In this document: positions 21,776-33,139 of the stretch, piece after piece
Position numbering within the stretch: the stretch's first letter is position 1
How the letters are laid out: the number at the start of each line of letters is the position of its first letter
DNA from: Diploptera punctata
Lineage: Eukaryota; Arthropoda; Insecta; Blattodea; Blaberidae
Assembly (NCBI GenBank): GCA_030220185.1
Contig: JASPKZ010004570.1
Span: forward strand, 186,001-250,000
Length of the DNA stretch: 64,000 nt
Direction of reading: 5' to 3'
Program-made: the position numbers and the translations under genes
The notes under the pieces: generated by a model
The model's database searches: none
The model's input: the letters and a program-made list of their open reading frames with translations, nothing else
What the model was told of the DNA's origin: nothing

Positions 21776-22408
21776 AACCTTTTGGGTTAAATTGGATATA
21801 TATGATAAGAGGACACCAAACTGAACATTGTGATATAAGGAATCTATGCCTGGAAATGTACAGTTTAATTTTAAAAAAGTACATTTCATAGCAAAGAACT
21901 AAATGACTAGAAGTTCATAGACTGTGTGAGCTACTTTCATTTTCATGAGACATAAGTTTATGATAACGACATGTGGTGGCGCTATCCTAGTTACCACTAG
22001 AGTGAAACAACTGAACGGCTCTTGTCTGCGAGAGGATGTGACTGGAACTGGATAAGCCACATTCTCATTTCAATATCAAGGTACATCAGCAACTTGATCA
22101 TACATTTCCTAAACATTGGATTGGAAGGGGAGATCCTGTCCCATGGCCACTGCATTTGTCAGATCTCATTTCCCTGGACTTTTATTTGGGGGGGGGGAAC
22201 TGCTTGGTAGGGTCCTATTTGTACAGCAGACTTCAGGAATATTTGAAAGGGTTCAACAAAATTTTCTTCCCTGATGTCATGTCTCATTGGGACTGATTGT
22301 CGCAACTTTGAACAATTACTGTCATCTGTTGTAAGGTGTTGCTATTATTTTCTTACATTGCGGTAATGTCTTGCTATGGAAAGTACACTTAGTGACAAAA
22401 AGAATGGG
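21776..22408 (+). mobile_element. mariner/Tc1-superfamily remnant
   Basis: The end GAGTGCATTCAACCTTTTGG is followed by coding traces HWIGRGDPVPWP and HLSDLISLDFYL (frameshifted), matching the WIGRG.P..WP.RSPDL..LDF..WG block before the last catalytic residue in DDE transposases of this group. The right end reads GTACACTTAGTGACAAAAAG. A deletion derivative lies at 26388-26545. Confidence 0.65.
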
Positions 22409-22409
22409 C

Positions 22410-22651
22410 CAACTCTTGATTTAGAATATTTTAAGTTCCAACGCACGATTCACATGAGTAAATTAATTGCACAGTAGAGCTATAATACGTTTCCCTTCTT
22501 CCATTGAAGAGTATTCTTTCAAGCGCAATTAGCCAGCATACGCTTAGTGGCTTGATTCATATGCAAAAGGTTATAGGTTCAATTCCCGATGAGGTTAATT
22601 TTTTTAAATTGTTAAAATGCTTTCTATTTTTTTCTGTCTGTCCATTATTAA
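22410..22651 (+). repeat. Degenerate tRNA-like segment
   Basis: AGTGGCTTGATTCATATGCAA and AGGTTATAGGTTCAATTCCC near 22546-22590 look like degenerate A and B boxes followed by a T-rich tail. Possibly an old SINE. Confidence 0.35.
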
Positions 22652-22785
22652 CCCTTCAGAGCGGGTGGAGTTAAATGGCCGGAGATACCCTGTTGCGGGA
22701 GGAGACTTCACGGGTATTTAAATCCAGCCATTCAGTGCCAGTATTCAAATAATGCATTTAAATGGAAATATCTTGAGTATTGTTT

Positions 22786-23040
22786 ATTTTTTTCTTTCAC
22801 TCACCTCATACTTCATAACTCCTCGCAGACCCAGGTTTTGTCACATCATTTGTGACATTCTCAATGCTGTGTCACATTCACAACTCTGAATGTGACACAG
22901 CATTGAGAATGTCACAAATGATGTGACGAAACCTGGGTCTGTGAGGAGTTATGAAGTATGAGGTGAGTGAAAGAAAAAAACAAACATCTACATAACTTAA
23001 TATTAAAAAACCTCATAGTGTTATTTCCTATCTACATAAC
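22786..23040. mobile_element. Palindromic PLE tail
   Basis: A near-perfect hairpin: arms 22786-22879 and 22888-22981, loop 22880-22887. Each arm holds CACTCACCTCATA and the hammerhead-like motif. The right flank ends in CCTCATAGTGTTATTTCCTA, the usual PLE end. Confidence 0.75.
22898..22943 (+). ncRNA. Hammerhead-ribozyme-like motif (mirrored at 22824-22869, minus)
   Basis: Core TTGAGAA (CUGANGA-like with two changes), one unpaired T, hairpin GTCACA..TGTGAC, GAA, stem III ACC-TG-GGT, predicted site C. The outer stem is weak (three pairs). Confidence 0.42.
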
Positions 23041-23640
23041 TTAATATCTTGAGTAATTTAAATGTTTTTGCAATTTGTTTATGGTGAAACCTCAATATAA
23101 TATTTAAATAATTTAATTTATTACGGTTCTCACGTAACATCTCTGCATGTGTAGACTTATTTATGATTGTTGTGCCACAGCTGAAATAGGTTCTATTTGT
23201 AAGTTTCTCACATAAGTAGCACAGTAAATTGCACTAAGAATTCTTTGAAGACTTCAGAGAACCGGCTCTACCTAACAACACAATGAAATATTTACACAAA
23301 GAGAAGGGTGAACTTCAAAAAATTGGTGTGATAAATCTTCAAAGCGTATAAACCAGCAGTTTGACACTCGGGCACCAATAAGTGTATTTTTTTCCCTTGT
23401 GCTGACTTTGTTCATGTTTATTACAAACACTTGCTTTTATGGGTTGACCTTTCTAACATTTTGGAAACATTATTTTAGGTCATGTGATCATGTGTCTTCA
23501 AAAAAATTGTATTTCTACACATGAGACCTGTTGTGCTAAAAGACCTTCATCAACCCTAAATTTCAATCTGTCTTTCTTCTGGTTTCCAAGGTGAAACTGG
23601 TTGATGATATATGACTATAATAGCTTCACGGGAGGTGTGG
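23041..23640. other. piggyBac interior, nothing recognised
   Basis: AT-rich, no reading frame of note. Confidence 0.45.
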
Positions 23641-23649
23641 ATTTGAAAG

Positions 23650-23815
23650 ATCAACAAGCTACAAGCTGGAAGATCTAGGGTTCGAGTCCCAGTGGGATTT
23701 TTAAACTGAACCAAACCTTCAGGCGGCACTGTGACCCCGAGGTTGACTCAGCCTCTAACTGAAATGAGTACCAGATGCTTGTTATGGGCCATCAGGCAGA
23801 GTTAAGTACCCGGTT
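23650..23815 (+). mobile_element. tRNA-derived SINE, family A (5'-truncated)
   Basis: CTACAAGCTGGAAGATCTAG and GGTTCGAGTCCCAGTGGG are the 3' half of the tRNA head; the body follows with TTGACTCAGCCTCTAACTGA. Confidence 0.7.
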
Positions 23816-24483
23816 TAGATCAAGTACCGATCGATAGTCTAGAGTGCCTAATATCCCAAGGAGCTCGTAAGGCCTGTAGTGGACCAATTTAGCTTTTACA
23901 TACTGAGTGAATAGTAGACTAACTACCTTTCCACAATGTAAGGGTATCGTCAATTTAAATATATATATCTGAAATTTACTGTTGTACTGTACTATAGCAT
24001 AAATCGGAAATAACTTTGTTGGGCCTTTATATGTACTGAATTTTGCGACATTATTATTAAAAATGAAGAGATTTGAAAATAGATTCAATTTGATAGACAA
24101 GCTAATCTAAAAAAAAAAAAAAAGTGAATTTATTTTTCTAAGAAATCCTTTATCAAGTTATAAATATAACAAAAATGTCAGAGGCCGCAAGAATAAATGC
24201 AAATATAAATTATTTTAACTTGTTACTCAGGGCCATCATCAATTAATATATGCACTAATATAAACTTTGAAGTTTCTACATAAAATTTATATAAACGGGA
24301 AATAGTTAATTTAATATAAAGATCATAATAACAGTTTAAAGCCGTGCATGTAGCTAGCGTATACGTCACGTTGCTCCGCATCTGGTGAAGAATTCAACCT
24401 GCGTACATGTCATGTACCTCCACGCTGACGGGTTAAAGAAAAAACGTACTAACTATTTGGAAGTATTACTATTTATTTATTTG

Positions 24484-24800
24484 TAAACAACTTTACAATG
24501 TAATAAAAGATCTTCCTGTGCCCAAAGCTTTTTAAATTTTTATCTTCTTTCTCCATTCTTCTCTATCTTCACATTCCAATTCTTCCAGACCTAGCTCCCT
24601 CATACCTCTTCTTACATCATCCATCAAATTAAATCTAGGTGGACCTCTCTTTCCTTTCCCAGGTGGAATCCATTCCAAAGCTTGTCTGGGCAATCTTTTC
24701 TCTGACATCCCATGTGTATGACCATTCCATTCTAGTTGTCTGTATCTTACAAAATCTAATATTGAATTTTGGACTTTCATTTGTTGTCTGATTGTATTTT
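24484..24800 (-). mobile_element. RTE-like LINE 3' fragment
   Basis: Encodes MKVQNSILDFVRYRQLEWNG and RLPRQALEWIPPGKGKRGPP, then a DDVRRGMRELGL block with a C-terminal stop. Its 3' flank CAATGTAATAAAAGATCTTC is the paralogous empty site for the hAT at 41977. Confidence 0.85.
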
Positions 24801-24804
24801 TATC

Positions 24805-25140
24805 GGCTGCGGTGGACTAGTGGTTATGCTCATTGCCTCTGTCCCAAGGGTCGCAGGTTCAAACCCAGGCAGGGCCGATTTTAAGCCATGGGTCCAGAGT
24901 CTGAAGATTTTCAGGCTCGTAAAAGATCCTTAAGCCTGAATGAAAAGGCCTCTAAGCAAAATTTACTGAATTTTCCCATCCTAGTACTACCTTGGTTTCC
25001 TAGATGTCAGTATGAGACGGAATGCTGACCACGGACCACTTATATGACATCTATACGAAAACAAATGTAACTAAATTAGTATGGTTCAAATTCATCTCTG
25101 TAGGAGGAGAGCGCTTAAATCTCTGTTAAGGGAAACATGG
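24805..25140 (+). mobile_element. tRNA-derived SINE, family B
   Basis: Head GCTGCGGTGGACTAGTGGTT and the same body as 13021-13405, inserted next to the LINE start. Confidence 0.8.
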
Positions 25141-25144
25141 GCTT

Positions 25145-25480
25145 ACAAGATACAAGAAGATGATGAGTGTATTTCTGATTTTTTACAATTTAGAATGTCT
25201 AGTTGAGCGTCTAGAACAATCCATTTCAGTAGACATAAGCTTTAAACTCAAATTTTTATTCAACTGCCAAGTTGTATGTTAGCGTGCTTCGAATTACGGA
25301 TTTAAACATTTCTAATTTGGTATCCATTCATATGCTCTTATCCCACAAAATGCCATTTAACATTGTTATTACTAATCTGCCTTTCTGAATCCTATATTTT
25401 ATGCCATTTTCTTGGGTACATTTTGAGTTAATTTTGATCTCCAGTTAATTATATTCTTCACATCCTTGATACACCCCATT
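25145..25480. other. AT-rich intron, nothing recognised
   Basis: Nothing beyond weak low-complexity tracts. Confidence 0.45.
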
Positions 25481-25524
25481 ATTATTACTATTATTATTAT
25501 TATGGATGATGGACAATAATAATA

Positions 25525-25615
25525 ATTAAAATATATATGCAGTCAATATGCCCATTTCACCAATTAATAATATTAATTGGTGAAATGGGCATATTGACTG
25601 CATATATATTTTAAT
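25525..25615. repeat. Perfect 91-nt palindrome
   Basis: Arms of 45 bp centred on position 25570 with no mismatch (GCAGTCAATATGCCCATTTC in the left arm). It lies in a looser inverted repeat with TATTATTATGGATGATGGAC on the left (about 25494) and its counterpart near 25680-25712. Confidence 0.9.
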
Positions 25616-25715
25616 ATTTTATCACCAAGAAGATCACTTGTGTATTAAATATTAATAATAATAATAATAATAATATATTATTGTCCACATCATCTATGGG
25701 CTATTATTATGCTGG

Positions 25716-26387
25716 ACTCGACAAATATAAACTAAATATTTTAATTGAAGGGTGAAACCTTTTCCTCATTAATACATAATAAATAAACATAAATATATGA
25801 AGCTATATTATCTTTTATTACATAAATTTAAAGCATTATTATTAAAACATGGTACTGTACACACAATTAAATTTATACCAGTAGCTAAATAGTGATATAG
25901 AATTTACGAAGGCAGGAATATTACTTATTATGGTGTAAAGTGGATGTAGATTATGTGGCAGGAATTAAATGTTATAGCACTTTTAGGATGTATTTTGCAA
26001 AAATACAAATTAATAAACAAAAACATTGTTGAAGGATTCGAACCCTGGCTTTCATACATATTTCATCTTCTTGTAAGTGGTTTAACCATCTACGCTACTC
26101 GAACATCGGATACTAGTAAATATTGATTGTCTTGTACTTTTGCACTATGAACGAGAGTTGAACTTTATTTCAAATGTCACAATTTGATTAATATTGCATT
26201 TGTCAAACACTCGTAATATCTAGAAACATGTCTCCTTCACTCTTCTTTGACTACTTAAGACAATTAAAACCAAATATTTAAAACATTTAACAGTGCATTA
26301 CCTCGTGGATCACAGCTTTTAGTTTTTCGAGCTTGCACAGTGGGCCATAACAGGGACTCTGCTTTTTGAAGCAGCTCATTCTTTTTG
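25716..26387. other. AT-rich intron with a tRNA-like remnant
   Basis: At 26035-26105 (minus) GTAGCGTAGATGGTTAAACC and GGGTTCGAATCC resemble A and B boxes around an expanded loop. Nothing else recognised. Confidence 0.4.
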
Positions 26388-26545
26388 TCGCTAAGTGTAC
26401 ATTGTTTTTTGCAATAAATAATTTGAATTCTATGAAATGTGCTTTTTTTTAAATTGAAGAATGAACTTTGCATTTCTGGCCATAGATTCCTTATATTAAA
26501 ATGTTCAGATTGGTGTCTTCTATCACAAATCTAATTTTGACTTAA
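26388..26545 (-). mobile_element. Deletion derivative of the mariner-like element
   Basis: On the minus strand it joins the left end (GACACCAATCTGAACATTTT, then AAGGAATCTATGGCC) to the right end (GTACACTTAGCGACAAAAAG) of the family at 21776, skipping the coding part. Confidence 0.65.
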
Positions 26546-26556
26546 AATGTTGAAGA

Positions 26557-26562
<6 letters not shown>

Positions 26563-26591
<29 letters not shown>
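26563..26591. repeat. (AT)n microsatellite
   Basis: About 14 AT units directly beside a SINE; further AT runs at 26927-26949 and 27072-27082. Confidence 0.9.
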
Positions 26592-26594
<3 letters not shown>

Positions 26595-26923
26595 ATCCAT
26601 TGTAATTCTGCCCGAAGGCAGGTCCTTCACTGCAATCATGGCATTTTCATGCTAGGCTTGCAGCTTTACTAGGGAATTGTAGGTGTGGTAGCTTCCCGTT
26701 GATATCCACACTGGTGAAGGATGATGATGATGATGATAAGGGTGATGATGATGATCATATGATTTCGGGGGCCGTTTGGACCTTAAAGTTTTCCTGACAT
26801 TTGTCTTACAGGTGAGGAAAAACCCCGATAAAAACCTCACCCAGAAAAACTGCCCCGACCGGAGATCGAACCCGGGTCTGCTGCATGACAAGGCAGCACC
26901 CTACCTCGAGACCACAGCAGTAG
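26592..26923 (-). mobile_element. tRNA-derived SINE, family C
   Basis: Minus-strand copy: the tRNA head at the right (GTCTACTGCTGTGGTCTCGA on the minus strand) and the CCATTGTAATTCTGCCCGAA end at the left. Confidence 0.8.
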
Positions 26924-26964
26924 ACATATATATATATATATATATATATGACATGAAATGAAAA

Positions 26965-27060
26965 ATAAATGCCTGAGTTGTGATCTGAACCCAAGTTTCT
27001 GAACTTTGTATGTTTAACGCTGTAACCATCTGAGCTATTCAGAAATCCTAACACAAACAT
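26965..27060 (-). repeat. tRNA-like remnant
   Basis: Minus strand TAGCTCAGATGGTTACAGCG and TTGGGTTCAGATC are A- and B-box-like; no intact acceptor stem. Confidence 0.4.
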
Positions 27061-27080
27061 TTATTTTTCTTATATATATA

Positions 27081-27389
27081 TATCCATACATAGTACTTCT
27101 GTCCGAGGGCAGGTCTTTCACTGCAATCATAGCATTCTCATGCTATGCTTTGCAGCTTTACTAGGGAATTATAGGTGTGGTAGCTTTCCATTGCTTTCCA
27201 CACCAGTGATGGACAATGATGACAATGATAAGGATGATGATGATGGCCGGATGATTTTCGGGGACCCTAAACTATTTTTCTTACATGTAAGGAAAAACCC
27301 CAAAAAAAACCTCACCCAGGAGCCTCCCGACAACCTGGGCCCGCTGCATGACAAGGCAGCACACTACCTTGAGACTACAGCAGTGGACC
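27081..27389 (-). mobile_element. tRNA-derived SINE, family C
   Basis: A second minus-strand copy with the head GTCCACTGCTGTAGTCTCAA at its right end; its body contains a CATCATCATC run. Confidence 0.8.
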
Positions 27390-27399
27390 CTTTTATATA

Positions 27400-27935
27400 C
27401 AGTATTCTCAATTTACACTAGAGATAGGATATTGTTCCAACTGCCATCTTGTGGCCACTATAACAAGTAAGCATTTTAAAGAGAATATTTACTTTCTTTC
27501 TTATTTAGAAAGTAATCTTTACAAAACTCTGAAATAAAATTAAAGTGGCAACACTGGTAGTATGGCCTTTATACAGTTTGAAGATATCAAGGTTCTATTT
27601 TAACATTATTGGATAAATTATTGATAGCTATAATTTGCCTATCATTCAGAAAAAAAAAATACATGATGATTTGCAACATTAAACAATGAAGATTTGCACT
27701 GAAATTTAACATCAACATTAAAAAATTACAATTTTATATTAATCAGTTGCTTATCTCAACACATATCTTGTACACTGTCCACTATTTAGAACATATACAG
27801 AGATTTGACAAATTTATTTTGAAATGCTCAAAATGTTTTCTATCCTAAAGCTTTTTCAATAAAATAAAATATAGCATCGTCTGTCCATGGATTCAAACAT
27901 CAAACAAATCATTATTACATTGCAGATTTTTGCGG
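27400..27935. other. AT-rich intron, nothing recognised
   Basis: No feature seen. Confidence 0.45.
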
Positions 27936-28006
27936 ATATAAGTATGATTAAGAAAGTTTTCTTGGGTTTTCCGTGTCATGGATTCAAGTTCAGCCTCCGG
28001 CCACTG

Positions 28007-28050
28007 ATTCCGACGTTATGGCATGATCCCACATGCCATTATCAAGGAAT
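28007..28050 (-). ncRNA. Hammerhead-ribozyme-like motif, left arm (mutated)
   Basis: Mirror copy of the motif at 29627 with the same stems, but the conserved GAAA has become ATAA, so it should be inactive. Confidence 0.5.
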
Positions 28051-28149
28051 GATAAGTTCCAGTCACAGGTTTAGGTCTTATATAATTAGACACACAGAGT
28101 TTTCGCTGTGGTCCGTTCCCGAAGCCGTACACTCATCCAAAGTTTAGTT

Positions 28150-28800
28150 CTTATGTAGTTAAACACCTTCAGTTTTCAGTCTAGTCCTTTCGGAAGCTGT
28201 ACACCCATCCAAGCATCGACCACACTCCATGTTGCCCAACTTTTTTCCTTCATATCTTCTTAGCTATTCTGGGGATGGCATGGTGGGCAGCGAGAGTAGT
28301 TTCCCATGTAGATGGTAATCTTTGGGAATCATCTTGGGTGTTCACAGAATGTGGCCTTTTCTCAATCTCTATTGCTTCTCTGTAGATTCTTGATTTTTCA
28401 TTATCCAACGTTCTAGATCCTGTGAAGTCAATCTTGTGACCCATCTGTTTCATATGTCGCACCAGAGTTAAAGTAGGTTCTTGATGATTTATTACAGCCT
28501 TATGTTCTTGTATTCGGCAGGAAATTCATCTGTTGGTACGTCCTACATATGTTTGTTCACATGAGGTGCAAGGGATCTCGTAGATGCCTTGTGATTCTAG
28601 AGGTATTTTATCTTTAGCAGACCTGAGTAAGTTGGAGATGGTGTTTTCCGAGTGAAATATAGTTTTAATCTGATGTTTTTGTAGTACTCAGCTTATTTTA
28701 TCCGTAGTGCCTTGCACATACGGTAAGAAGGCAGTGCCTAAGGTCTGCTCTTTCTTCTCCGATGTGCTTGGTGCGTTTCTTGCTCAATTAAACACTCTTT
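28150..28800 (-). pseudogene. PLE RT end and GIY-YIG nuclease, left arm
   Basis: Minus-strand coding traces include GIYEIPCTSCEQTYVGRTN with the catalytic Y and R region, LVRHMKQMGHKIDF and SRIYREAIEIEKRPHS. This is the GIY-YIG domain characteristic of PLEs, thought to nick the target. Frameshifted and 5'-truncated; not functional. Confidence 0.75.
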
Positions 28801-28814
28801 TCACTGTATGTTTC

Positions 28815-29440
28815 TTCATAAAGAAGAAAAACAACTGAAACAGGCACTTCTAGCAAAAGGCTATCCCGAACATGCAGTGAAAAGAGTGTTTAAACGAGCA
28901 AGAAACGCACCAAGCACATCGGAGAAGAAAGAGCAGACCTTAGGCACTGCCTTCTTACCGTATGTGTAAGGCACTACAGATAAAATAAACTGAGTACTAC
29001 AAAAACATCAGATTAAAACTATATTTCACTCGGAAAACACTATCTCCAACTTACTTAGGTGTGCTAAAGATAAAATACCTCTAGAATCACAAAGGCATCT
29101 ACGAGATCCCTTGCACCTCTTGCAAACAAAACATATGTAGGACATACCAACAGATGAATTTCCTGCCGAATACAAGAACATAAGGCTGCAATAAATCATC
29201 AAGAACTTGCTTCAACTCTGGTGCGACATATGAAACAGACGGGTCGACTTCACAGGATCTAGAACGTTGGCTAAAATAGATAATGAAAAATCAAGAATCT
29301 ACAGAGAAGCAATAGAGATTGAGAAAAGGCCACATTCTATGAACATCCAAGATGATGTCCAAAGATTACCATCTACATGGAAAACTGCTCTCACTGCCCA
29401 CCATGTCATCCCCAGAACAGCTAAGAAGATATGAAGGATA
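28815..29440 (+). pseudogene. PLE RT end and GIY-YIG nuclease, right arm
   Basis: The mirror of the left arm on the plus strand, with KRVFKRARNAPSTSEKKEQT near the centre. The lineage is the same; each arm carries its own stops and indels. Confidence 0.7.
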
Positions 29441-29626
29441 CAAGTTGGGCAACATGGAGTGTGGTTGATGCTTGGATGGGGATCTAAACGGACCACACTG
29501 AAAACTGAAGGTGTTTAACTACATAAGAACTAAACCTTGGATGGGTGTACGGCTTCGGAAACAGACCACAGCAAAAACTCTGTGTGTCTAATTATATAAG
29601 ACCTAAACCTGAGACTCAAACTTATC

Positions 29627-29670
29627 ATTCCTTGATAATGGCATGTGGGATCATGCCGAAACGTCGGAAT
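29627..29670 (+). ncRNA. Hammerhead-ribozyme-like motif, right arm
   Basis: Perfect outer stem ATTCC/GGAAT, core TTGATAA (CUGANGA with two changes), an unpaired T, hairpin GGCATG..CATGCC, GAA, stem III ACGT and cleavage-site C. The GCCGAAACGTC end is the classic form in PLE hammerheads. Confidence 0.55.
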
Positions 29671-29741
29671 CAGTGACCAGAGGCCAAACTTGAATCCATG
29701 ACGTGGAAAACCCAAGAAAACTTTCTTAATCATACTTATAT

Positions 29742-31140
29742 ATATATATGAAAGGCCTAGTGCAGTAACATAAGCTACATTCTGTTAAGAAATGCCATTT
29801 ATTACAATGCTAGCAAATAAATATATTGAAATAACCACAAAATGATTTGTAAGTACGCCAGTGATGAGTTAAAACATATAGACACACAATGTATTAACAA
29901 CAATGCTGCCCAATTAGTATTTATAATTTTTTGAAGCATTAAAAACCTTATACCTCAGAATGAACAATATGTGGTTTATCATGTTATTGCCCTAAGCCCT
30001 TAATATCAAGTTTCTGGAAATAGAAGACCTCAATATAAATAATAATTAAAGTTGACTAAGTACTTTATGGCATATAAATGAATCTTTGTAGGAGTTTTAG
30101 CAAATGGCTTCACTCCTTGCCCTTTCTAATGCCATTATCATATGTAATCAAAAGAGATATTGAAGGTCCACAAATTAGAGTTGGTTCATCAATAAGATAT
30201 ATTTTTTTCAATTCATATCTGTACAAATATTTACAATAATACCTATATTATTATAAATATTTTACTTTAAATGAGATTTATTTTCAATGCTAGATTTTCT
30301 ATCTATGAAATTATCCAAAAGATGTTTCCGTACCTTGAACTTATTTTGAAAGGTATTAAATTTGTATTTAATTACAACAAATTTAAGAAAAATTATCAGT
30401 TAAATTTGGTAAACAATAACAAACACCATCAACGATTCAAAGAAATTAAATAAGTATTAATATCTACACATGTAAAGAGTTAGAGAAGAAAACACATTTT
30501 TACACCCAACCAAATAGTATGGAGGCATGGCAACATAGGAGCAGATTCATATTGGCTTCAAATTTACATTCCTTTATATACTGTGAATTCTAGTTGAAGC
30601 AATATCTTGAATGTGTTACTAATGAAAACGTATGTAATCCTAGAATGAAAGAATATGATTGTAGGAAACCTAACAATAACCCATTACTCTAAGTCCAACC
30701 AATTTTTTCCTACATATGATTTCTAAATTGTAATATAACTAGGATGAAATACTAGCAGTTAAACAACTCTCAATAATAACAATCACACACACACATATAT
30801 ATATAGAGTGAACAAAAAATCATGATCACACATTGTAATTTTACATGTAAAAATAACACCTTTCATTTGTCATAATTTCCTTTATTGCAAAGTATTGATG
30901 TTATAATGAATTTAAGATGTATGAATTTGCAACAGTATAAGCATCATTAGCAATGTATAGGGAAGCTTCAGTAAATGTGTGTGATGATCAAATGGTTATG
31001 ATTTTGACTCGGGAAATTCAAGTTATTCAAAGCTTTCTGTTTTTTATTTGCTCTTGTAACACTAACCAATAAAAAACAATGTAATATACATTTGTCTGTC
31101 TGATGTAGTTTCTAATAATGTCCTAGCTAGTTCCATAACT
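29742..31140. other. AT-rich intron, nothing recognised
   Basis: Only short (CA)n/(TA)n runs near 30782-30806; reading frames such as 30271-30453 are compositional. Confidence 0.5.
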
Positions 31141-31149
31141 CAATTTTAG

Positions 31150-31935
31150 AGGGAGATTTGAAAAAAATCTTGTAATTTTAGACCATTAAATTTCTTAATT
31201 TTCTTCTTTTCGGCTATCCCCCACTTTGCTATCTTCAGTTTCCATTTATTTCTATCATTCCAATCTTCTTCTTCCCAATTCCTATCATCCATTAAAGTTC
31301 TGACATAAGTTTTCCATTTCCATCTTGGTCTGCCATGTTTATTTCTTCCAGGGGTGACCATTGGTATATATTTTTTGGCCATCTTTCATCCTCCATTCTC
31401 TGTACATGGTCATAGCATTTAAGAGCTTGATTTTCAATCTTCTTAACAACAGATGGTGATGACATTCATTTCTCTCCAAAGGAATTCATTTCTTATTTTA
31501 TTCTGTATTGTTTTTTGAAGGCTTCTTCTAAGATAATCAAATTCAACTGATATAATTTTATTCTTTTGTAATTCCGTCAAAGATCAAGTTTCACTTCCAT
31601 ATGACAAAATATTCTGTATTATGCTCTTATAAATTTTCATTTTCGTTTCCTTTGTAATATTTTTGTTCCAAATTATTCCATGTAATGCCTTAGTTGCATT
31701 TTTTGCCATTGCAATTTTAGTTTGTACATCTCTCTCACTGGTACCTAAACTTGTATTTATTGACCCAAAATATTTAAAAATTTCACATTTTTTTATCTTC
31801 CCTGTTTCAAGTATGAGGTCATCCACATCCTTTCCCAAACGTATATATTCTGTTTTCTGTAAATTTATATTCAGTTCCCATTTTGTATATTCTTCCATTA
31901 ATTTATCATATATCTCATACCATCTTCATCCCCTG
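31150..31935 (-). mobile_element. RTE-like LINE, post-RT to 3' end
   Basis: Minus strand: LNINLQKTEYIRLGKDVDD (the L.....KT...V segment after the RT palm), FKYFGSINTSLGTSERDV (FKYLGS motif) and KALHGIIWNKNITKETKMKI, then GRNKHGRPRWKWKTYV. Stops break the frame. Confidence 0.85.
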
Positions 31936-33139
31936 CAAACCATTAAATATCAATTTATAAAAAAAATGAATATATGATTGAACTAGCTATTTTTGAGATT
32001 GTGAGCAAATGCATTCCCTCTGTTACATCATCCTATTAATTATTCAGTGTCGCCAGATGGTACCAAACGTTATGCCCCTTAACCATTAAATTGGCAATGT
32101 ATCCTATAATATATACATTGGTTTAATTTATTAAACATTTTTGATCAAACAATGGAAAAATTAATCAACTGAAATTACTTAATTTGTGTCAAATTATACA
32201 TCAACTTGCTATAATAACTTGTGATAATGCATGATTTGTTTTTACTGCAGTCAAAATATTTAAATAAACTGGAATGAGAAATTGAGTTTTGCCAGTTCAA
32301 GGGTTAAACTTGAAAAATAACAGAGAATTTTTGTAAAGGAAAAATTACATTTTTTATAAAGAATTTCATGCAAATGAGTTTACCCACAAATTTTTATTCA
32401 CCCTTCACACACACACACAGCATATTATAGTGCTTTAATGTCGATTAGAAGCATTAAATTATTATTTAAACATATTTGTGTTTTTCTATTTCACTAAGCT
32501 TGGCTATGATTTAATGATCACTAAATGAAACATGCTTATAATATAACCAGTCATAAATAAGAAGATGAGCTGCCTTCCAGACTAAAGAGTTTGATATTGA
32601 TTTTCACAATTATTTTACAAATATGACATTAATGTACTGAGGATAAAGAAGAAATGAACATTAAAGAAAGATTTGAATATATAACACCTGTTTTCAAAGG
32701 AAGTTTTGGGCAAAAAAAAAAAAAAGAGAGAGAATATGGTAACATGTCTTAAATACATGTTATGTCATTCAATGAAAATAATTAACACCACAATTCTTAG
32801 TGACACAATTTTCATATTGTTTAAATTCCACATTGAAAATTCATGACACATGTGTCCCCTTTCACAAGATACAAAACACTATAGTAGTATTAGTCATAAG
32901 ATTTATTAATCTCAAAACAGGTTGTATAAGCACCAGAAGAAAGTACTTAATGGCATGACTAGATAAATCTTCCAAGTTTTAGATACTGGATAAAATGCAT
33001 ATTACAGACAATGACTCCCCTTCATAAAATATTTTTGGGTATGTCAACATTATCAGAACCTTTTATAATTTTCCTCAAATTGCATTTTCAGTATTCATTT
33101 AGACATATCCTGATTGATTCCCTCATTCCAGAACTGAAA
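31936..33139. other. AT-rich intron, nothing recognised
   Basis: A short (CA)n run at about 32405-32420 only. Confidence 0.5.

Larger units (their letters stand above)
22652..24432. mobile_element. Second piggyBac-type element, non-autonomous
   Basis: TTAA on both sides (22648-22651, 24433-24436) with terminal repeats CCCTTCAGAGCGGG and CCCGTCAGCGTGGA. No transposase is visible. It contains a palindromic PLE tail and a SINE family A fragment. Confidence 0.7.
27936..29741. mobile_element. 1.8-kb Penelope-like foldback
   Basis: Two inverted arms (about 27936-28807 and 28875-29741), roughly 90% or more identical by eye, are joined head to head by about 67 bp that belong to the plus-strand copy. 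Both arms run from late RT (LGTAFLPYV) through the GIY-YIG core (YVGRTNRRISCRIQEHKAAI) to the tail and hammerhead-like motif. The plus arm continues through the centre as QALLAKGYPEHAVKRVFKRA. Confidence 0.85.

Noticed and set aside
23792..24100. 102-codon minus-strand gene
   Set aside because: Overlaps a SINE at one end and lies within a non-autonomous piggyBac; no domain seen.
30271..30453. 60-codon plus-strand gene
   Set aside because: Lysine/asparagine-rich compositional frame in AT-rich DNA.
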